From: Mangrovibacterium marinum
GTDB taxonomy: Bacteria > Bacteroidota > Bacteroidia > Bacteroidales > Prolixibacteraceae
Assembly (NCBI RefSeq): GCF_003046625.1
Contig: NZ_QAAD01000003.1
Span: 62,001-126,000, forward strand
Direction: 5' to 3'
Length of the DNA: 64,000 bases
In this document: positions 25,569 to 34,908 of the stretch, piece after piece
How the letters are laid out: every line of letters starts with the position of its first letter
Numbering within the stretch: the stretch's first letter is position 1
Notes under the pieces: model-generated
Databases searched by the model: none
The model's input: the letters and a program-made list of their open reading frames with translations, nothing else
What the model was told of the DNA's origin: nothing
Translations under genes and position numbers: made by a program

Positions 25569-26777
25569 TTATAAGCCCAACTTCTCCCGTATATTTTTAG
25601 GGATCGCGTTCTTATTCACCATGATACTCATGGTTTTGTACTCCACATAAGGTTTCGAGGCATAAAATAAGCCATCGTATTTGTTATAGTCGCCCCACGA
25701 GTTCTTCACTTTGTAGTACAGGTTTCCATCCTGGTCCTTGGCTGTGCCAACAATGAGCATACCGTGGTCGTCGGTGGTTTCGTAGTTATCGAAACTAACC
25801 TGGCGCATCACCTGGGTAATTTCCTTTTCCTTGCCTGGTTTGTCCAGTTTATACAGTTGTGCATCTTGTTCCTTTTCCGACAGTTCTTCCCACTTCGAAA
25901 TCTCGGCATCCGACATTTCAGTTTTATCGACAGCCGGCACCACGGCAATTCCCTGGCGCGATGTGCTGAATCCCCGTTCGCTCACATCGGCGCCCCAGGC
26001 AACCGTATAGCCTGCTTCAATCGAGCCGTCAATCACCTGCATAAACTCATCCAGAGGCAGGTTGTAAACTTCGCCCCACATCCAGTTATCGGGAATTTCA
26101 ATCACAAATTTGCTGTAAAACGGATGGTGCGTGAAAGAAGTCAGCTCTACATAATCGTCCATATTTAAGCCTACATATTTTGTGGCAAAAGTCTGGGGAG
26201 TATAAGTTTTCCCATCGTATTTAAAGCTTTCGGGCAGTTCGCCCAGGTAAGCATTCAGGGTTCCCTTAACGCTTTCAATCCAAGCCGGGCTCAGCTTTTT
26301 ATTGCCATTTTCAACAACTGCCTTCACCTGTTCCGTCAACATTTTATCCAACTCGGCATGCACATGTTGCTTCTCGCCATAGTTCAGCCCTTGGTACGCG
26401 TCCTCTGGAACAATACCGTACTGTTGAATCATGTTGGTCACATCGTGAAAAGCACCACCTGCCGAGAAGTTAATATTACCGTGCAGCCGCACGTACTTCA
26501 ACGCTTTTTGCAGGTAAGTATGCCAAACAATATACATTTCCGACAAGTTGGTTTCCGGCTTACCGGCACGCAACATTTCCGACTCCAAAAAGCCAATGGT
26601 TGAAAACGACCAGCAAGTACCCGAGCGATTTTGATTTTTCACCGGGGTGTAGGCCAACTCCTTAATGCTTGTAAAATGATAACCTTTTTCTGTTTTCGTC
26701 GTGTCTTCCTGTCCGCGGGCTGTTGCCGCGAACAACGCAATAACCAGCACTAAGGCCAGCTTTTTCATATCCTTCAT
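25569..26777 (-). CDS. Exported C1 peptidase, bleomycin-hydrolase/PepC-like
   Basis: A 402-residue papain-type cysteine peptidase of the C1B (aminopeptidase C/bleomycin hydrolase) group. The catalytic Cys is in NQNRSGTCWSFST (Cys55), the His in TTDDHGMLIVG and the Asn in VKNSWGDYNKYDG. Unlike cytosolic PepC it carries a signal peptide (about residues 1-22, ending TARG), so it likely degrades peptides in the periplasm. Start at 26777 (MKDMKK); the Met at 26768 would give an equally good signal peptide. It is divergent from the GH3 gene across a 487-bp gap. Confidence 0.92.
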   Translation of the reverse strand: MKDMKKLALVLVIALFAATARGQEDTTKTEKGYHFTSIKELAYTPVKNQNRSGTCWSFSTIGFLESEMLRAGKPETNLSEMYIVWHTYLQKALKYVRLHGNINFSAGGAFHDVTNMIQQYGIVPEDAYQGLNYGEKQHVHAELDKMLTEQVKAVVENGNKKLSPAWIESVKGTLNAYLGELPESFKYDGKTYTPQTFATKYVGLNMDDYVELTSFTHHPFYSKFVIEIPDNWMWGEVYNLPLDEFMQVIDGSIEAGYTVAWGADVSERGFSTSRQGIAVVPAVDKTEMSDAEISKWEELSEKEQDAQLYKLDKPGKEKEITQVMRQVSFDNYETTDDHGMLIVGTAKDQDGNLYYKVKNSWGDYNKYDGLFYASKPYVEYKTMSIMVNKNAIPKNIREKLGL

Positions 26778-26984
26778 ACTTTTCTTTGATTAGAAATTCC
26801 TTCACCGCACAAGATAGCAATATTGAATGAATGCCGGACGAGCCAAGCAGAACTGTTGCCACTATTCCATTCACTTTATTCCAATCCTGTGCGCATTAAC
26901 ATGCAGCATCAGTAAACAACAAGTGCGGTTCATTACAGCGGAAATCACTTTTTTTTCAGCTTGAAGGAATGACGTCCCTCCTGT

Positions 26985-27052
26985 CGCCCTTGTTTTATCC
27001 GAAATTATACCGGCGTATTTCAGTGAGTAAATTAGCCTGAGAAAAGGTATAA
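26985..27052 (-). repeat. Degraded copy of the dispersed repeat core (copy F)
   Basis: The phrase TATTTCAGTGAGTAAATTAGCC followed by GGTATAA matches the core of copies A-D (TATTTCAGCGCATAAATTAGCC...GGTATAA) with substitutions. It lies in the otherwise featureless 487-bp region between the divergent peptidase and GH3 genes. The overlapping 121-codon minus-strand frame is not credible. Confidence 0.6.
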
Positions 27053-27079
27053 GATGTGTAAAATGTTTCGTTTTGGGGT

Positions 27080-27087
27080 TACTTTTG
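27080..27087 (+). promoter_or_regulatory. Possible GH3 gene promoter (-7 box)
   Basis: TACTTTTG, a perfect TAnnTTTG element, 178 bases before the GH3 start. The -33 position is not convincing. Confidence 0.35.
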
Positions 27088-27264
27088 TAAAAGTGCACTG
27101 CTTTAAAACCCGTTGAACTTGCCGCCATTGAAGACTTTCCTAATTTTAGCAGGCGATTTGTACGGATGGCCTTCCCAATGGTGATCTTCATGCCATCCGG
27201 TGCACAATCGGATTCGGCATACCGACGACCAATCAAAATAAATTAATCAAAACAACGAAAAGGC

Positions 27265-29448
27265 ATGAAAAAAAGCTTACTCATTCTCGCACTGGCAGTA
27301 TTCAGTCAAATTGGCTTTGCTCAAGTTCAACTGAGCGAGGACGAAATTGAACAGAAAATCGACGAAATTATACCTCAACTAAGCTTAAAAGAAAAGGTGG
27401 CTATGTGCCACGCACAATCTAAGTTTAGTTCTCCGGGTGTTCCCCGGCTGGGCATTCCCGAGATCTGGATGGCCGATGGTCCTCACGGTGTACGTGCCGA
27501 AATAAACTGGGACGACTGGGGGCATGCCGGCTGGACCAACGACTCGGTCACGGCTTTTCCGGCACTAACCTGCCTGGCAGCCTCCTTCAACCCCGAAGTA
27601 GCGATGCAATATGGGAATGCTTTGGGCGAAGAAGCCCGCTTCCGCAGAAAGGACATCATGCTGGCTCCCGGTGTCAATATATATCGTACCCCCCTCAATG
27701 GCCGCAACTTCGAATATCTGGGTGAAGATCCTTATCTGGTCTCCACCATGGTGGTTCCCTACATTAAAGGGATCCAGTCGAACGGCGTTTCGGCCTGTGT
27801 AAAACACTTTGCGCTGAACAATCAGGAAGAATGGCGCGGCCATATCGATGTACAAGTCGACGACCGGGCTCTGCGCGAAATCTACCTCCCGGCTTTCAAA
27901 GCAGCGGTAACCGAAGCAGGCGTGTGGACCCTAATGGGAGCATACAATAAATACAAGGGGCAATATACCACCACCAACAAGGTGCTGATAAACGATATTC
28001 TGAAAGGCGAATGGGGCTTCGACGGGGTGGTTGTCAGCGACTGGGGCAGCGCGCACGATACCGACGAAGCAGCCCTAAACGGACTGGATCTGGAGATGGG
28101 CAGCTGGACAAACGGCTTGACGGCCTCGCGCGATTTTGCCTACAACGAGTACTACCTGGCTGACGCCTTCTATGCCAAACTAAAAAGCGGCGAAATTCCG
28201 GAATCGGTTGTTGACGATAAAGTACGCCGCATCCTGCGCCTGATGTTTCGCACCAGCATGAACACCGCCCGCGGTTTCGGCAGCCAAAACAGCGAACAAC
28301 ACCAGCAAGTTGCCCGCAAGGTGGCAACTGAAGGAATGGTATTGCTGAAAAATGAAGACCACTTTTTCCCTATCGATCCGGCAACTACCAAAACAATTGC
28401 GGTAATTGGCGAAAATGCCACCAAGATGATGACCTTGGGTGGCGGATCATCCGAGTTGAAGGCTCAATACGAGATTTCACCGCTCGAAGGAATTCAGAAG
28501 CGCTTTTCCAACGCAAAGATCCTGCACACCCTGGGTTATTCCTCCGGCCCTTCGTGGTATGGTCGTGTTATTGAACCAAAAGAAAACCAGGACAGTCTGT
28601 ACCAGGCAGCACTCGAAACCGCGCGCCAGGCCGACCTTGTATTGTTTGTTGGCGGCCTGAATAAGAATCATCATCAGGATTGTGAAGCTGGCGACCGCCT
28701 GTCGTACAACCTGCCTTTCAATCAGGATGCGCTGTTGCAAGATATCGTGAAGATCAACCCCAACACTGCCGTGATCCTGGTGAGCGGAAATGCCGTAGCC
28801 GTACCCTGGCTGAACGACGTTAAAGCCTTACTTCAGGCCTGGTATCTGGGAAGCGAAACCGGCAATGCAATTGCCGACCTGCTGAGTGGCGAGGTGAACC
28901 CATCCGGTAAGTTACCCTTCAGTTTCCCGGTTAAACTGGAAGATAATGCAGCGCATTCATTTGGCAAACTGTCGTACCCAGGCGACAGCATCAAGCAATA
29001 TTATAAAGAAGGAATCCTGGTCGGCTATCGTTGGTTCGACACCAAACAAATAAAACCGCAATTTCCGTTTGGCTATGGCCTATCCTACACCAGCTTTGCA
29101 TACAACGATCTGAAAACCGACAAAAAAGCCTATACAACCAACGATTCGGTAGAAGTAAGCTTTACCCTGAAGAACACCGGTGACGTTGCCGGAGCCGAAG
29201 TTGCTCAATTGTATGTTTCCGATCCAAAATGCTCAGTAATGCGTCCGGCAAAAGAACTGAAGGCGTTCAAAAAAGTATTCCTGCAACCGGGCGAGGAAAA
29301 AGAAGTATCCTTATCGGTTCCGGCAAGTAGCTTTGCCTATTATTCGGAAGAAACAAAAGGCTGGGTTGTGGAGCCCGGGAAATTCATCCTGCAAATTAAC
29401 AGCTCGTCGGCCGACAATCAGCTGAAGACAACCATTGAAGTTAACTAA
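27265..29448 (+). CDS. GH3 family beta-glycosidase
   Basis: A 727-residue exported glycoside hydrolase family 3 enzyme, probably a beta-glucosidase or beta-xylosidase acting on oligosaccharides in the periplasm. The signal peptide ends GFAQ (residues 1-19). The nucleophile Asp259 is in VVSDWGSAHDTDEA. Other family marks are MADGPHGVR near the N-terminus, VKHFALNNQE, and the (alpha/beta)6 sandwich with GGLNKNHHQD and LVSGNAVAVPWL. A fibronectin-III-like domain forms the last 100 residues. It is far from the pectin PUL and appears to be a stand-alone gene. Confidence 0.95.
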   Translation: MKKSLLILALAVFSQIGFAQVQLSEDEIEQKIDEIIPQLSLKEKVAMCHAQSKFSSPGVPRLGIPEIWMADGPHGVRAEINWDDWGHAGWTNDSVTAFPALTCLAASFNPEVAMQYGNALGEEARFRRKDIMLAPGVNIYRTPLNGRNFEYLGEDPYLVSTMVVPYIKGIQSNGVSACVKHFALNNQEEWRGHIDVQVDDRALREIYLPAFKAAVTEAGVWTLMGAYNKYKGQYTTTNKVLINDILKGEWGFDGVVVSDWGSAHDTDEAALNGLDLEMGSWTNGLTASRDFAYNEYYLADAFYAKLKSGEIPESVVDDKVRRILRLMFRTSMNTARGFGSQNSEQHQQVARKVATEGMVLLKNEDHFFPIDPATTKTIAVIGENATKMMTLGGGSSELKAQYEISPLEGIQKRFSNAKILHTLGYSSGPSWYGRVIEPKENQDSLYQAALETARQADLVLFVGGLNKNHHQDCEAGDRLSYNLPFNQDALLQDIVKINPNTAVILVSGNAVAVPWLNDVKALLQAWYLGSETGNAIADLLSGEVNPSGKLPFSFPVKLEDNAAHSFGKLSYPGDSIKQYYKEGILVGYRWFDTKQIKPQFPFGYGLSYTSFAYNDLKTDKKAYTTNDSVEVSFTLKNTGDVAGAEVAQLYVSDPKCSVMRPAKELKAFKKVFLQPGEEKEVSLSVPASSFAYYSEETKGWVVEPGKFILQINSSSADNQLKTTIEVN

Positions 29449-29494
29449 CCTCAGTAATCAAGCGACTGTAATACGCAACATCAGCGCTTTCATG

Positions 29495-29537
29495 AAAATG
29501 CCCGTTCAGGCCTTCGCAGCCGGAGCGGGCATTTTTT
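29495..29537 (+). terminator. GH3 gene terminator
   Basis: AAAATGCCCG...CGGGCATTTTTT: a ten-base stem with a 21-base loop and a T run, 46 bases after the stop. Confidence 0.88.
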
Positions 29538-29544
29538 ATAACCT

Positions 29545-30240
29545 TCGATTCGGGTGATGCGCCTGCCTGCGGCAGGCCAGGTTTCCAATGCGCATCGAAG
29601 ATGATTTGAATGGCGATTCAGCTTCAACCGGTAGCCAGGCTTCTTTTGTAGCAAACCAGCGCTGATGAGAGTTGCCCCAAAACTGGCTGTTTTTCACTCC
29701 TACTTTTGCGCAATTCGGATCTTTTGTCCTACCGGACGGGTTTTCATCTTTGGCTTGCCCCAAAGACGAAACAGAAAACGCAAGGCTTATTTTTATCTTC
29801 AGGTGTCAGCTCCCGAAAGCTAAGTTCAACCGGGTGATTTCCTTTCCGGCAGCTGCCGGATCGGAACTTCCCGGTTTCACTAAGCTTCCGGTTCGCCTCT
29901 CACCATCGATAAAAAGTAGGCCGGTCCCGCTCCGAGCGAGCTTCCGTCTTCTCTTAAATGCCTTCTGCTGTCTTCCACCACTTTCATTCCTGTTGGTGAT
30001 TCCCTCCGAATCATGAAGGTTGTGTATAACCATCGTTCGGGTGATGCGCCTGCCTGCGGTAGGCCGGGTTTTCAACCGCATCGGCGATGCGTTGAATGGA
30101 GATTCAGCTTTAATCAGAAGCCAGAACTCATTTCATAGAAAACTGATATTGATGAGCGTTGATCCGATCCCGACTGCCTTTTCTATTTTACTCTTGATTA
30201 AAGAGCAACTTTGTCCTACCGGACGGGTTTTCATCTTTCA
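29545..30240 (-). repeat. Duplicated GGGTGATGCGCCTGCCTGC module
   Basis: Two related segments, 29545-29775 and 30032-30240, start with CGGGTGATGCGCCTGCCTGC, continue with a GCGATTCAGCTT or GAGATTCAGCTT phrase and end at GTCCTACCGGACGGGTTTTC. A third, shorter version starts copy C at about 38856. Between them (29776-30031) I see no gene. Small open frames here are artefacts of the repeat. Confidence 0.7.
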
Positions 30241-30815
30241 GCAATGGCTTATACCGATTAGCTTCAAAAGTGTCGCATCCGATCACTTCGTTCCGATGCT
30301 CCTTTTTCAGTCTATCGGCATTATACGGTCCTATTTCAGCGCATAAACTAGCCTTCAAAACGGTATAATTAGGGTAGCATCAAAGGCAACACGAAGATTC
30401 TCCCGTCCCGTACGGGACGGAATTTCGCCCCAGTTGTCGTTAAGCTACCCAAATTGCATCCCTCCGGGATTGCAGGAAGCTTATGGAGCGGTTGTGATGC
30501 TTGATAAAACCTGGTCAACCGCCTCCCGACTTTTTGGCATTGATCAAATGGCATTCTTATTCAGTGATGCGTTCTTTGCAATTTACCAGCTGCTTCTGGA
30601 TTCCCCCGCTCTGCCCGCAGAGAGGGGACAGAATCGAATCAATCCGCCAGGATTGATTCAATTCAGGGGAGAGTTACTGCGAAATACGGGGCTATTTAGT
30701 GAAATCCGATGATTGCCAGTACTCCACGCTGCCGGTTGTTCAAGAGCCTCTGATGCTATCTGTTGGATGACAACCACGACAACGGGAAAACACAACACCC
30801 CGACAACTTGCATCC
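30213..30815 (-). repeat. Dispersed repeat family, copy B
   Basis: The reverse orientation of copy A, in the same module order: core (30213-30480, palindrome CCGTCCCGTACGGGACGG at 30403-30420), the CAGCTGCTTCTGGATTCCCC segment, the CCGCCAGGATTGATTCAATT segment, then GAGCCTCTGATGCTATCTG and a short GACAAC stretch (30767-30813). Relative to copies C and D the core has a 10-base deletion that shifts the small reading frame. Confidence 0.85.
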
Positions 30816-30911
30816 CTCCCTACATGATTAGCATCTTTTTTTTGTTTCGCTTCGTACGTTATTAATACCGACGAAAACAAATTCAATGTTGAACGACTAA
30901 ATGGAAAGATC

Positions 30912-31343
30912 ATGGCAAAAGTGAGTGTTTATCTAAACTTTAACGGTCAGGCTGAAGAAGCATTTGAGTTTTACAAAGAGGTATTTCAGACCGAATATCT
31001 CGATCCGATTGCCCGTTTTGCGGATGTTCCCGAGGAAGAGCATCTGCCCGAGCTATCGGAGGATGACAAAAATTTAGTCATGCACGTATCGCTACCAATC
31101 ACCGGGGGATTTGTGCTGATGGGGTGCGATGCTCCTGCCTCCATGGGGATGCAGGCTGCTGTTGGCAACAATATTCACCTGAACCTGCAACCCGACAGCC
31201 GCGACGAAGCCGACCGCCTGTTTAATGCGCTGGCCGAGGGAGGAACCATAACCATGCCGCAGGCCGATATGTTTTGGGGTGCCTACTATGGCAGCCTGAC
31301 CGACAAATACGGAATACACTGGATGATTAATTGTCACTGCTAA
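30912..31343 (+). CDS. VOC family protein (PhnB-like)
   Basis: A 143-residue vicinal-oxygen-chelate (glyoxalase/bleomycin-resistance fold) protein of the PhnB-like type, often annotated as a 3-demethylubiquinone methyltransferase-like protein. It shows VSVYLNFNGQAEEAFEFYKEVF at the N-terminus and WGAYYGSLTDKYGIHWMINC at the end, the standard paired beta-alpha-beta modules. The substrate is unknown. It is followed after 10 bases by an SRPBCC gene; the pair VOC + AHSA1-like is common in bacteria and presumably co-transcribed. Confidence 0.9.
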   Translation: MAKVSVYLNFNGQAEEAFEFYKEVFQTEYLDPIARFADVPEEEHLPELSEDDKNLVMHVSLPITGGFVLMGCDAPASMGMQAAVGNNIHLNLQPDSRDEADRLFNALAEGGTITMPQADMFWGAYYGSLTDKYGIHWMINCHC

Positions 31344-31353
31344 AGCCCAAACC

Positions 31354-31791
31354 ATGGAAACAGCCCAACCAAAAACAAAAATAACGATCAGCACAACAAT
31401 CAAGCGGCATCTAAACGAGGTGTGGCATCATTTCACCCATCCCGAATCCATTCAACAATGGAACCACGCGTCGGACAACTGGCATTGCCCCGCAGCGAAA
31501 ATAGAATTAGCCGATGGCGGACATTTCTGCTATACAATGGCTGCTAAAGACGGGAGCATGCAGTTTTACCACGAAGGCCTGTTTACCGAAGTAACGCCCC
31601 GAAAACGGTTAAAATACGAAACAACCGACGGACGAAAAGTGTCGGTCTATTTTCAGGAGACCAATAAGCACACCACCGTGGTTGAAAGCTTCGAAACCGA
31701 TTCGCTGAATCCCCCGGAGGTGCAGCAACAAGGTTGGCAGGCGATATTGGATTCTTTTAAACGGTTTATGGAAGAAACGACAGCCTCGTAG
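31354..31791 (+). CDS. SRPBCC (AHSA1-like) protein
   Basis: A 145-residue START/Bet v1-fold protein of the AHSA1 type. It opens with KITISTTIKRHLNEVWHHFTHPESIQQWNHAS, the typical beta-helix-helix start with a Trp-containing loop, and ends with WQAILDSFKRFMEE. Such proteins bind hydrophobic ligands or act as co-chaperone-like factors; no specific ligand can be named. Ten bases downstream of the VOC gene and convergent with the CheB-like gene 30 bases on. Confidence 0.88.
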   Translation: METAQPKTKITISTTIKRHLNEVWHHFTHPESIQQWNHASDNWHCPAAKIELADGGHFCYTMAAKDGSMQFYHEGLFTEVTPRKRLKYETTDGRKVSVYFQETNKHTTVVESFETDSLNPPEVQQQGWQAILDSFKRFMEETTAS

Positions 31792-31821
31792 TTCGCCGGA
31801 GCTACCGTCCTAATACAGGCG

Positions 31822-32388
31822 CTATTGGCTGGTTAGCTCAATCAGCTTGGGGGCTACCCGCTCCAGGTTGATCCGGAAATCGGGCCTGGCAAGCGTCAGC
31901 GCAAAGCGCGGCATAACAGGAGCAAGCGCCGTACAGGGATTCTGAACCAAGGTTGTTCCTCCGAGCTGTTTAACCACCTTCAAGCCATCGGCGCCATCAG
32001 AATTAGCCCCCGTAAGGATCACACCAATTAAGGCTTGTTTATACACCCAGGCTGCCGACTCGAACAAAACATCGATGGACGGTCGCGAAAAGTTAAGCTT
32101 TTCGTCGGCAGATAACGAGAAGCAAAAGTTGTTCTCGATCAATAAATGGTAATTGGGTGGTGCAAAATAAACAAAGCCCGGACGCGCCGGTTCATTCATT
32201 TCAGCTTCCTTCACCGTTAAGGAACAGCTCCCGTTGAGATGGCTGATAAACGAATCGATGTTGCGATCGCCAATATGCAACACAACAATAACCGGCACCG
32301 GGAAGCTCTCGCCGAGCTGTGGCAGGATTGTACGCAGGGCATCCAGACCGCCAAAAGAAGTTCCGATAACAACGGCCTGATAGTTCAA
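31822..32388 (-). CDS. CheB-type methylesterase domain protein
   Basis: A 188-residue stand-alone CheB catalytic domain, without the receiver domain of classic CheB. The Ser-His-Asp triad is visible: GTSFGG (Ser11), VVLHIGD (His38) and ILTGANSDGADG (Asp131). It would remove methyl groups from glutamates or deamidate a receptor-like partner. It overlaps the CheR-like gene by four bases (ATGA-type coupling), and this is the last gene of an operon with two hybrid histidine kinases. There is no MCP gene here, so the methylated partner is unknown and may be one of the kinases. Confidence 0.93.
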   Translation of the reverse strand: MNYQAVVIGTSFGGLDALRTILPQLGESFPVPVIVVLHIGDRNIDSFISHLNGSCSLTVKEAEMNEPARPGFVYFAPPNYHLLIENNFCFSLSADEKLNFSRPSIDVLFESAAWVYKQALIGVILTGANSDGADGLKVVKQLGGTTLVQNPCTALAPVMPRFALTLARPDFRINLERVAPKLIELTSQ

Positions 32389-33230
32389 ATCAGTCTCTTT
32401 TTAAATATTCGCTGCTTTTCATCAATTGCAGTAAAGCGATCTTCGTACTTTGAAAAACGAATACTCTCTTTGCTGCCCAGGCATAACACGCCGGCAGGTG
32501 TCAGGCTCTCGTGAAACAAGCCCAAGACCTTATTCTGAAGGTCTTTTTCGAAATAGATCAGCACGTTGCGGCACAAAATCAGGTTTACCTCGGCAAAAAC
32601 GCTGTCGGTAACCAGGTTGTGATCAGCAAAAACGATCCTGGCGGAAAGCTCTTTCTTAAACATCACCGAACCATACAGCGACTGATAGTAATCCGATAGT
32701 TTGCGGGTTCCCCCGGCTTGCCGGTAATTTTGTTCGTACTGCTCAATTTCCGATTTTTGGTACACAGCCTCTCTGGCAATATCCAGCACCTTGCCATTAA
32801 AGTCGGTTGCATACACCTGGCAACGATCCAACAAGCCCTCTTCCTGCAACAAAATAGCGAGCGAATACACTTCTTCGCCGGTTGAACAGCCGGCATGCCA
32901 GATTTTGATGAAGGTGTAGGTTCGCAGTTTAGGAATAACATTTTCGCGAAAAGAACGGTAAAACTCCGGATCGCGAAACATCTCGGTCACATTAATTGAA
33001 AGATCGTTCAGAAAGCCGCGAAAAAAATCAGCATCGCGCAACAGTCGGTCCAATAGTCCGATAACAGTTTCGATGCCGCTGATCTTTAATCGGCTTAACA
33101 CGCGCCGGCGAACATGAGCCTTACTGTACTCCCTGAAGTCGTAGCCATATTTCTGATAGACGCCTTCCAGCAACAAGCCGATCTCGATATCGAGCAAACG
33201 GCTGTTCTGATCGTCATAGTAGCTGTTCAT
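32385..33230 (-). CDS. CheR-type methyltransferase
   Basis: A 281-residue CheR methyltransferase that uses S-adenosylmethionine to methylate glutamates. The N-terminal helical domain includes EYSKAHVRRRVLSRLKISG. The SAM-binding loop is WHAGCSTGEEVYSLAILL (residues 111-128), and NLILCRNVLIYF is the conserved later motif. It overlaps the upstream kinase gene by 17 bases and the CheB gene by four, so translation is probably coupled. Unlike some fused CheB-CheR-PAS proteins this is a minimal enzyme. Confidence 0.95.
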   Translation of the reverse strand: MNSYYDDQNSRLLDIEIGLLLEGVYQKYGYDFREYSKAHVRRRVLSRLKISGIETVIGLLDRLLRDADFFRGFLNDLSINVTEMFRDPEFYRSFRENVIPKLRTYTFIKIWHAGCSTGEEVYSLAILLQEEGLLDRCQVYATDFNGKVLDIAREAVYQKSEIEQYEQNYRQAGGTRKLSDYYQSLYGSVMFKKELSARIVFADHNLVTDSVFAEVNLILCRNVLIYFEKDLQNKVLGLFHESLTPAGVLCLGSKESIRFSKYEDRFTAIDEKQRIFKKRLI

Positions 33231-34833
33231 CGGTAACCGGATTTGGTTCAGTCAAGCCATTGGCAGCTTCCTGCAAAATGGCAATCAGTTCATTTTCAGG
33301 AAATGGTTTGCTCATAAAGTTATTCATTCCCGCCTCCATACAAGCTCTGCGATCTTCGGGCTGCGAACTGGCAGTAACGGCGGCAATATAAACCGGTGTA
33401 CTTTCCCGGTTTTCCTTCTCGTGTCGCCGAATTAGCCGGCATGCCTCCAAGCCGTCGAGCTCCGGCATTTGCATATCCATCAACACGACATCGTAGCCAT
33501 TCTGCCGGCACATCTCAACAGCCTGACGACCATTGCCGGCAATATCGCAACTATATCCCAGTTGTTTTAGTTGAAGTACAGATACCTTCTGATTTATTTT
33601 ATTGTCCTCAGCCAGCAATATGCGAAGCTCTGCCGGCACACTGCAGGTATCTGTTGGCCGCGCTTCCTGCTGGCTTGCGAGTTTGAGGGGAATACGAAAC
33701 CAAAACTCCGCCCCCTGCCCCAGTTGGCTGTTAACACCTATTTCACCATTCATCAGGCTCACCAGGTTTTGCGAGATGGCCAAGCCCAATCCGGTTCCGC
33801 CGTATTCGCGCGAAATGGACGCCTCGGACTGCGAAAATTCTTTAAACAACATCGCCTTACCTTCGTCGGATATTCCGATTCCCGTGTCGACAACGCGGAA
33901 AAGCAGGCGTACCATATCTTCGTAAGTATCAAGCAAACGAACCATGATCCGCACTTTCCCCTGTGGCGTAAACTTAATGGCATTATTAACCAGGTTCAAC
34001 AGTATTTGATTAATCCGCAGGGGATCGCCACATAATACAGCCGGCACATCGGGCTCAATGACATACTGAAAATTAATCCCCTGTTCATCGGCTTTAAACT
34101 TCATCAGCTGAAACACATTATCAATCATCTCTTTTAAATCGAAACTGATGGTCTCCAGCTGAATCTGGCCGGATTCAATTTTCGAGAAGTCGAGAATGTC
34201 GTTAATGATGTTCATCAAATTATCGCCCGAGTTACAGATGATGTTGAGCATTTCCTGTTGCTCATCGTTCAAAGGCGATTTTTGCAGCAGCTTCGTCAGC
34301 CCGATCACTCCATTGAGCGGGGTGCGTATTTCGTGCGACATATTGGCTAAAAACATGGCCTTGGTTCGGGTGGCCTCCTCCGCCTTTTCCTTCGCTATTT
34401 TCAGATTTACATTCACCTGTTCCATCTCGGTCAGCAACTGGTTAAGCTGTACCCGCTGCATGTACAGATCGAGAAACACCCGGACCTTTCCTCTCAAAAT
34501 ATTCGGGATAATTGGCTTGGGGATGAAGTCAACAGCGCCGGTTTCAATTCCTTTAATGATATGCAGATCGCTTTGATGAATAGCCGAAACAAAGACAACC
34601 GGCAAATAACGCGTCTTTTTACGCTGACGCATCATTTCAAGCGTTTCGTAACCGTTCATTCCGGGCATCTGTACATCGAGAATCACCAGGGCAAACTCGT
34701 CCTTCAGGCTTCGCTTTAAGGCTTCCTCGCCCGAGGTAGCCCGCACAATATCAATATCGAAGTCGTCCAGAACAGCTTCCAGGCTAATCAGGTTTTCAAT
34801 CAGGTCGTCAACAATCAGTATTTTGGGTCTCAT
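33214..34833 (-). CDS. Hybrid histidine kinase, REC-HisKA-HATPase-REC
   Basis: A 539-residue cytoplasmic hybrid kinase with no membrane segment. The N-terminal receiver (KILIVDDLIENL, phosphoacceptor in VILDVQMPGMNG) is followed by a short coiled coil, HisKA with NMSHEIRTPLNG (His167), HATPase_c with NLVNNAIKFTPQG, DTGIGI and GGTGLGL, and a C-terminal receiver (ILLAEDNKINQKV, VVLMDMQMPELDG). There is no DNA-binding domain. The start is placed at 34833 (MRPKILIVDD); a frame 17 codons longer lacks family support. It lies 75 bases downstream of the large kinase and overlaps CheR. It probably takes its signal from the first kinase through its N-terminal receiver. Confidence 0.93.
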   Translation of the reverse strand: MRPKILIVDDLIENLISLEAVLDDFDIDIVRATSGEEALKRSLKDEFALVILDVQMPGMNGYETLEMMRQRKKTRYLPVVFVSAIHQSDLHIIKGIETGAVDFIPKPIIPNILRGKVRVFLDLYMQRVQLNQLLTEMEQVNVNLKIAKEKAEEATRTKAMFLANMSHEIRTPLNGVIGLTKLLQKSPLNDEQQEMLNIICNSGDNLMNIINDILDFSKIESGQIQLETISFDLKEMIDNVFQLMKFKADEQGINFQYVIEPDVPAVLCGDPLRINQILLNLVNNAIKFTPQGKVRIMVRLLDTYEDMVRLLFRVVDTGIGISDEGKAMLFKEFSQSEASISREYGGTGLGLAISQNLVSLMNGEIGVNSQLGQGAEFWFRIPLKLASQQEARPTDTCSVPAELRILLAEDNKINQKVSVLQLKQLGYSCDIAGNGRQAVEMCRQNGYDVVLMDMQMPELDGLEACRLIRRHEKENRESTPVYIAAVTASSQPEDRRACMEAGMNNFMSKPFPENELIAILQEAANGLTEPNPVTDEQLL

Positions 34834-34908
34834 GAAATATCTCTCTTTTTCGAATCGATCGAATTGGTTCAACAGCATAGTCATTCTTGCTCAAAAAAAG
34901 GAAATTGC

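Noticed and set aside
26871-27236. A 121-codon minus-strand frame between the C1 peptidase and GH3 genes
   Set aside because: It overlaps degraded repeat F and has no family resemblance; the region is better explained as a divergent regulatory gap.
29536-29763. A 75-codon minus-strand frame containing DENPSGRTK
   Set aside because: It is the repeat module around GTCCTACCGGACGGGTTTTC; the frame is not kept in the other copies.
31822-33230. A motility chemotaxis operon
   Set aside because: CheR and CheB are present, but no CheA, CheW, receptor, flagellar or gliding gene is seen, so the module is described as signalling of unknown output.
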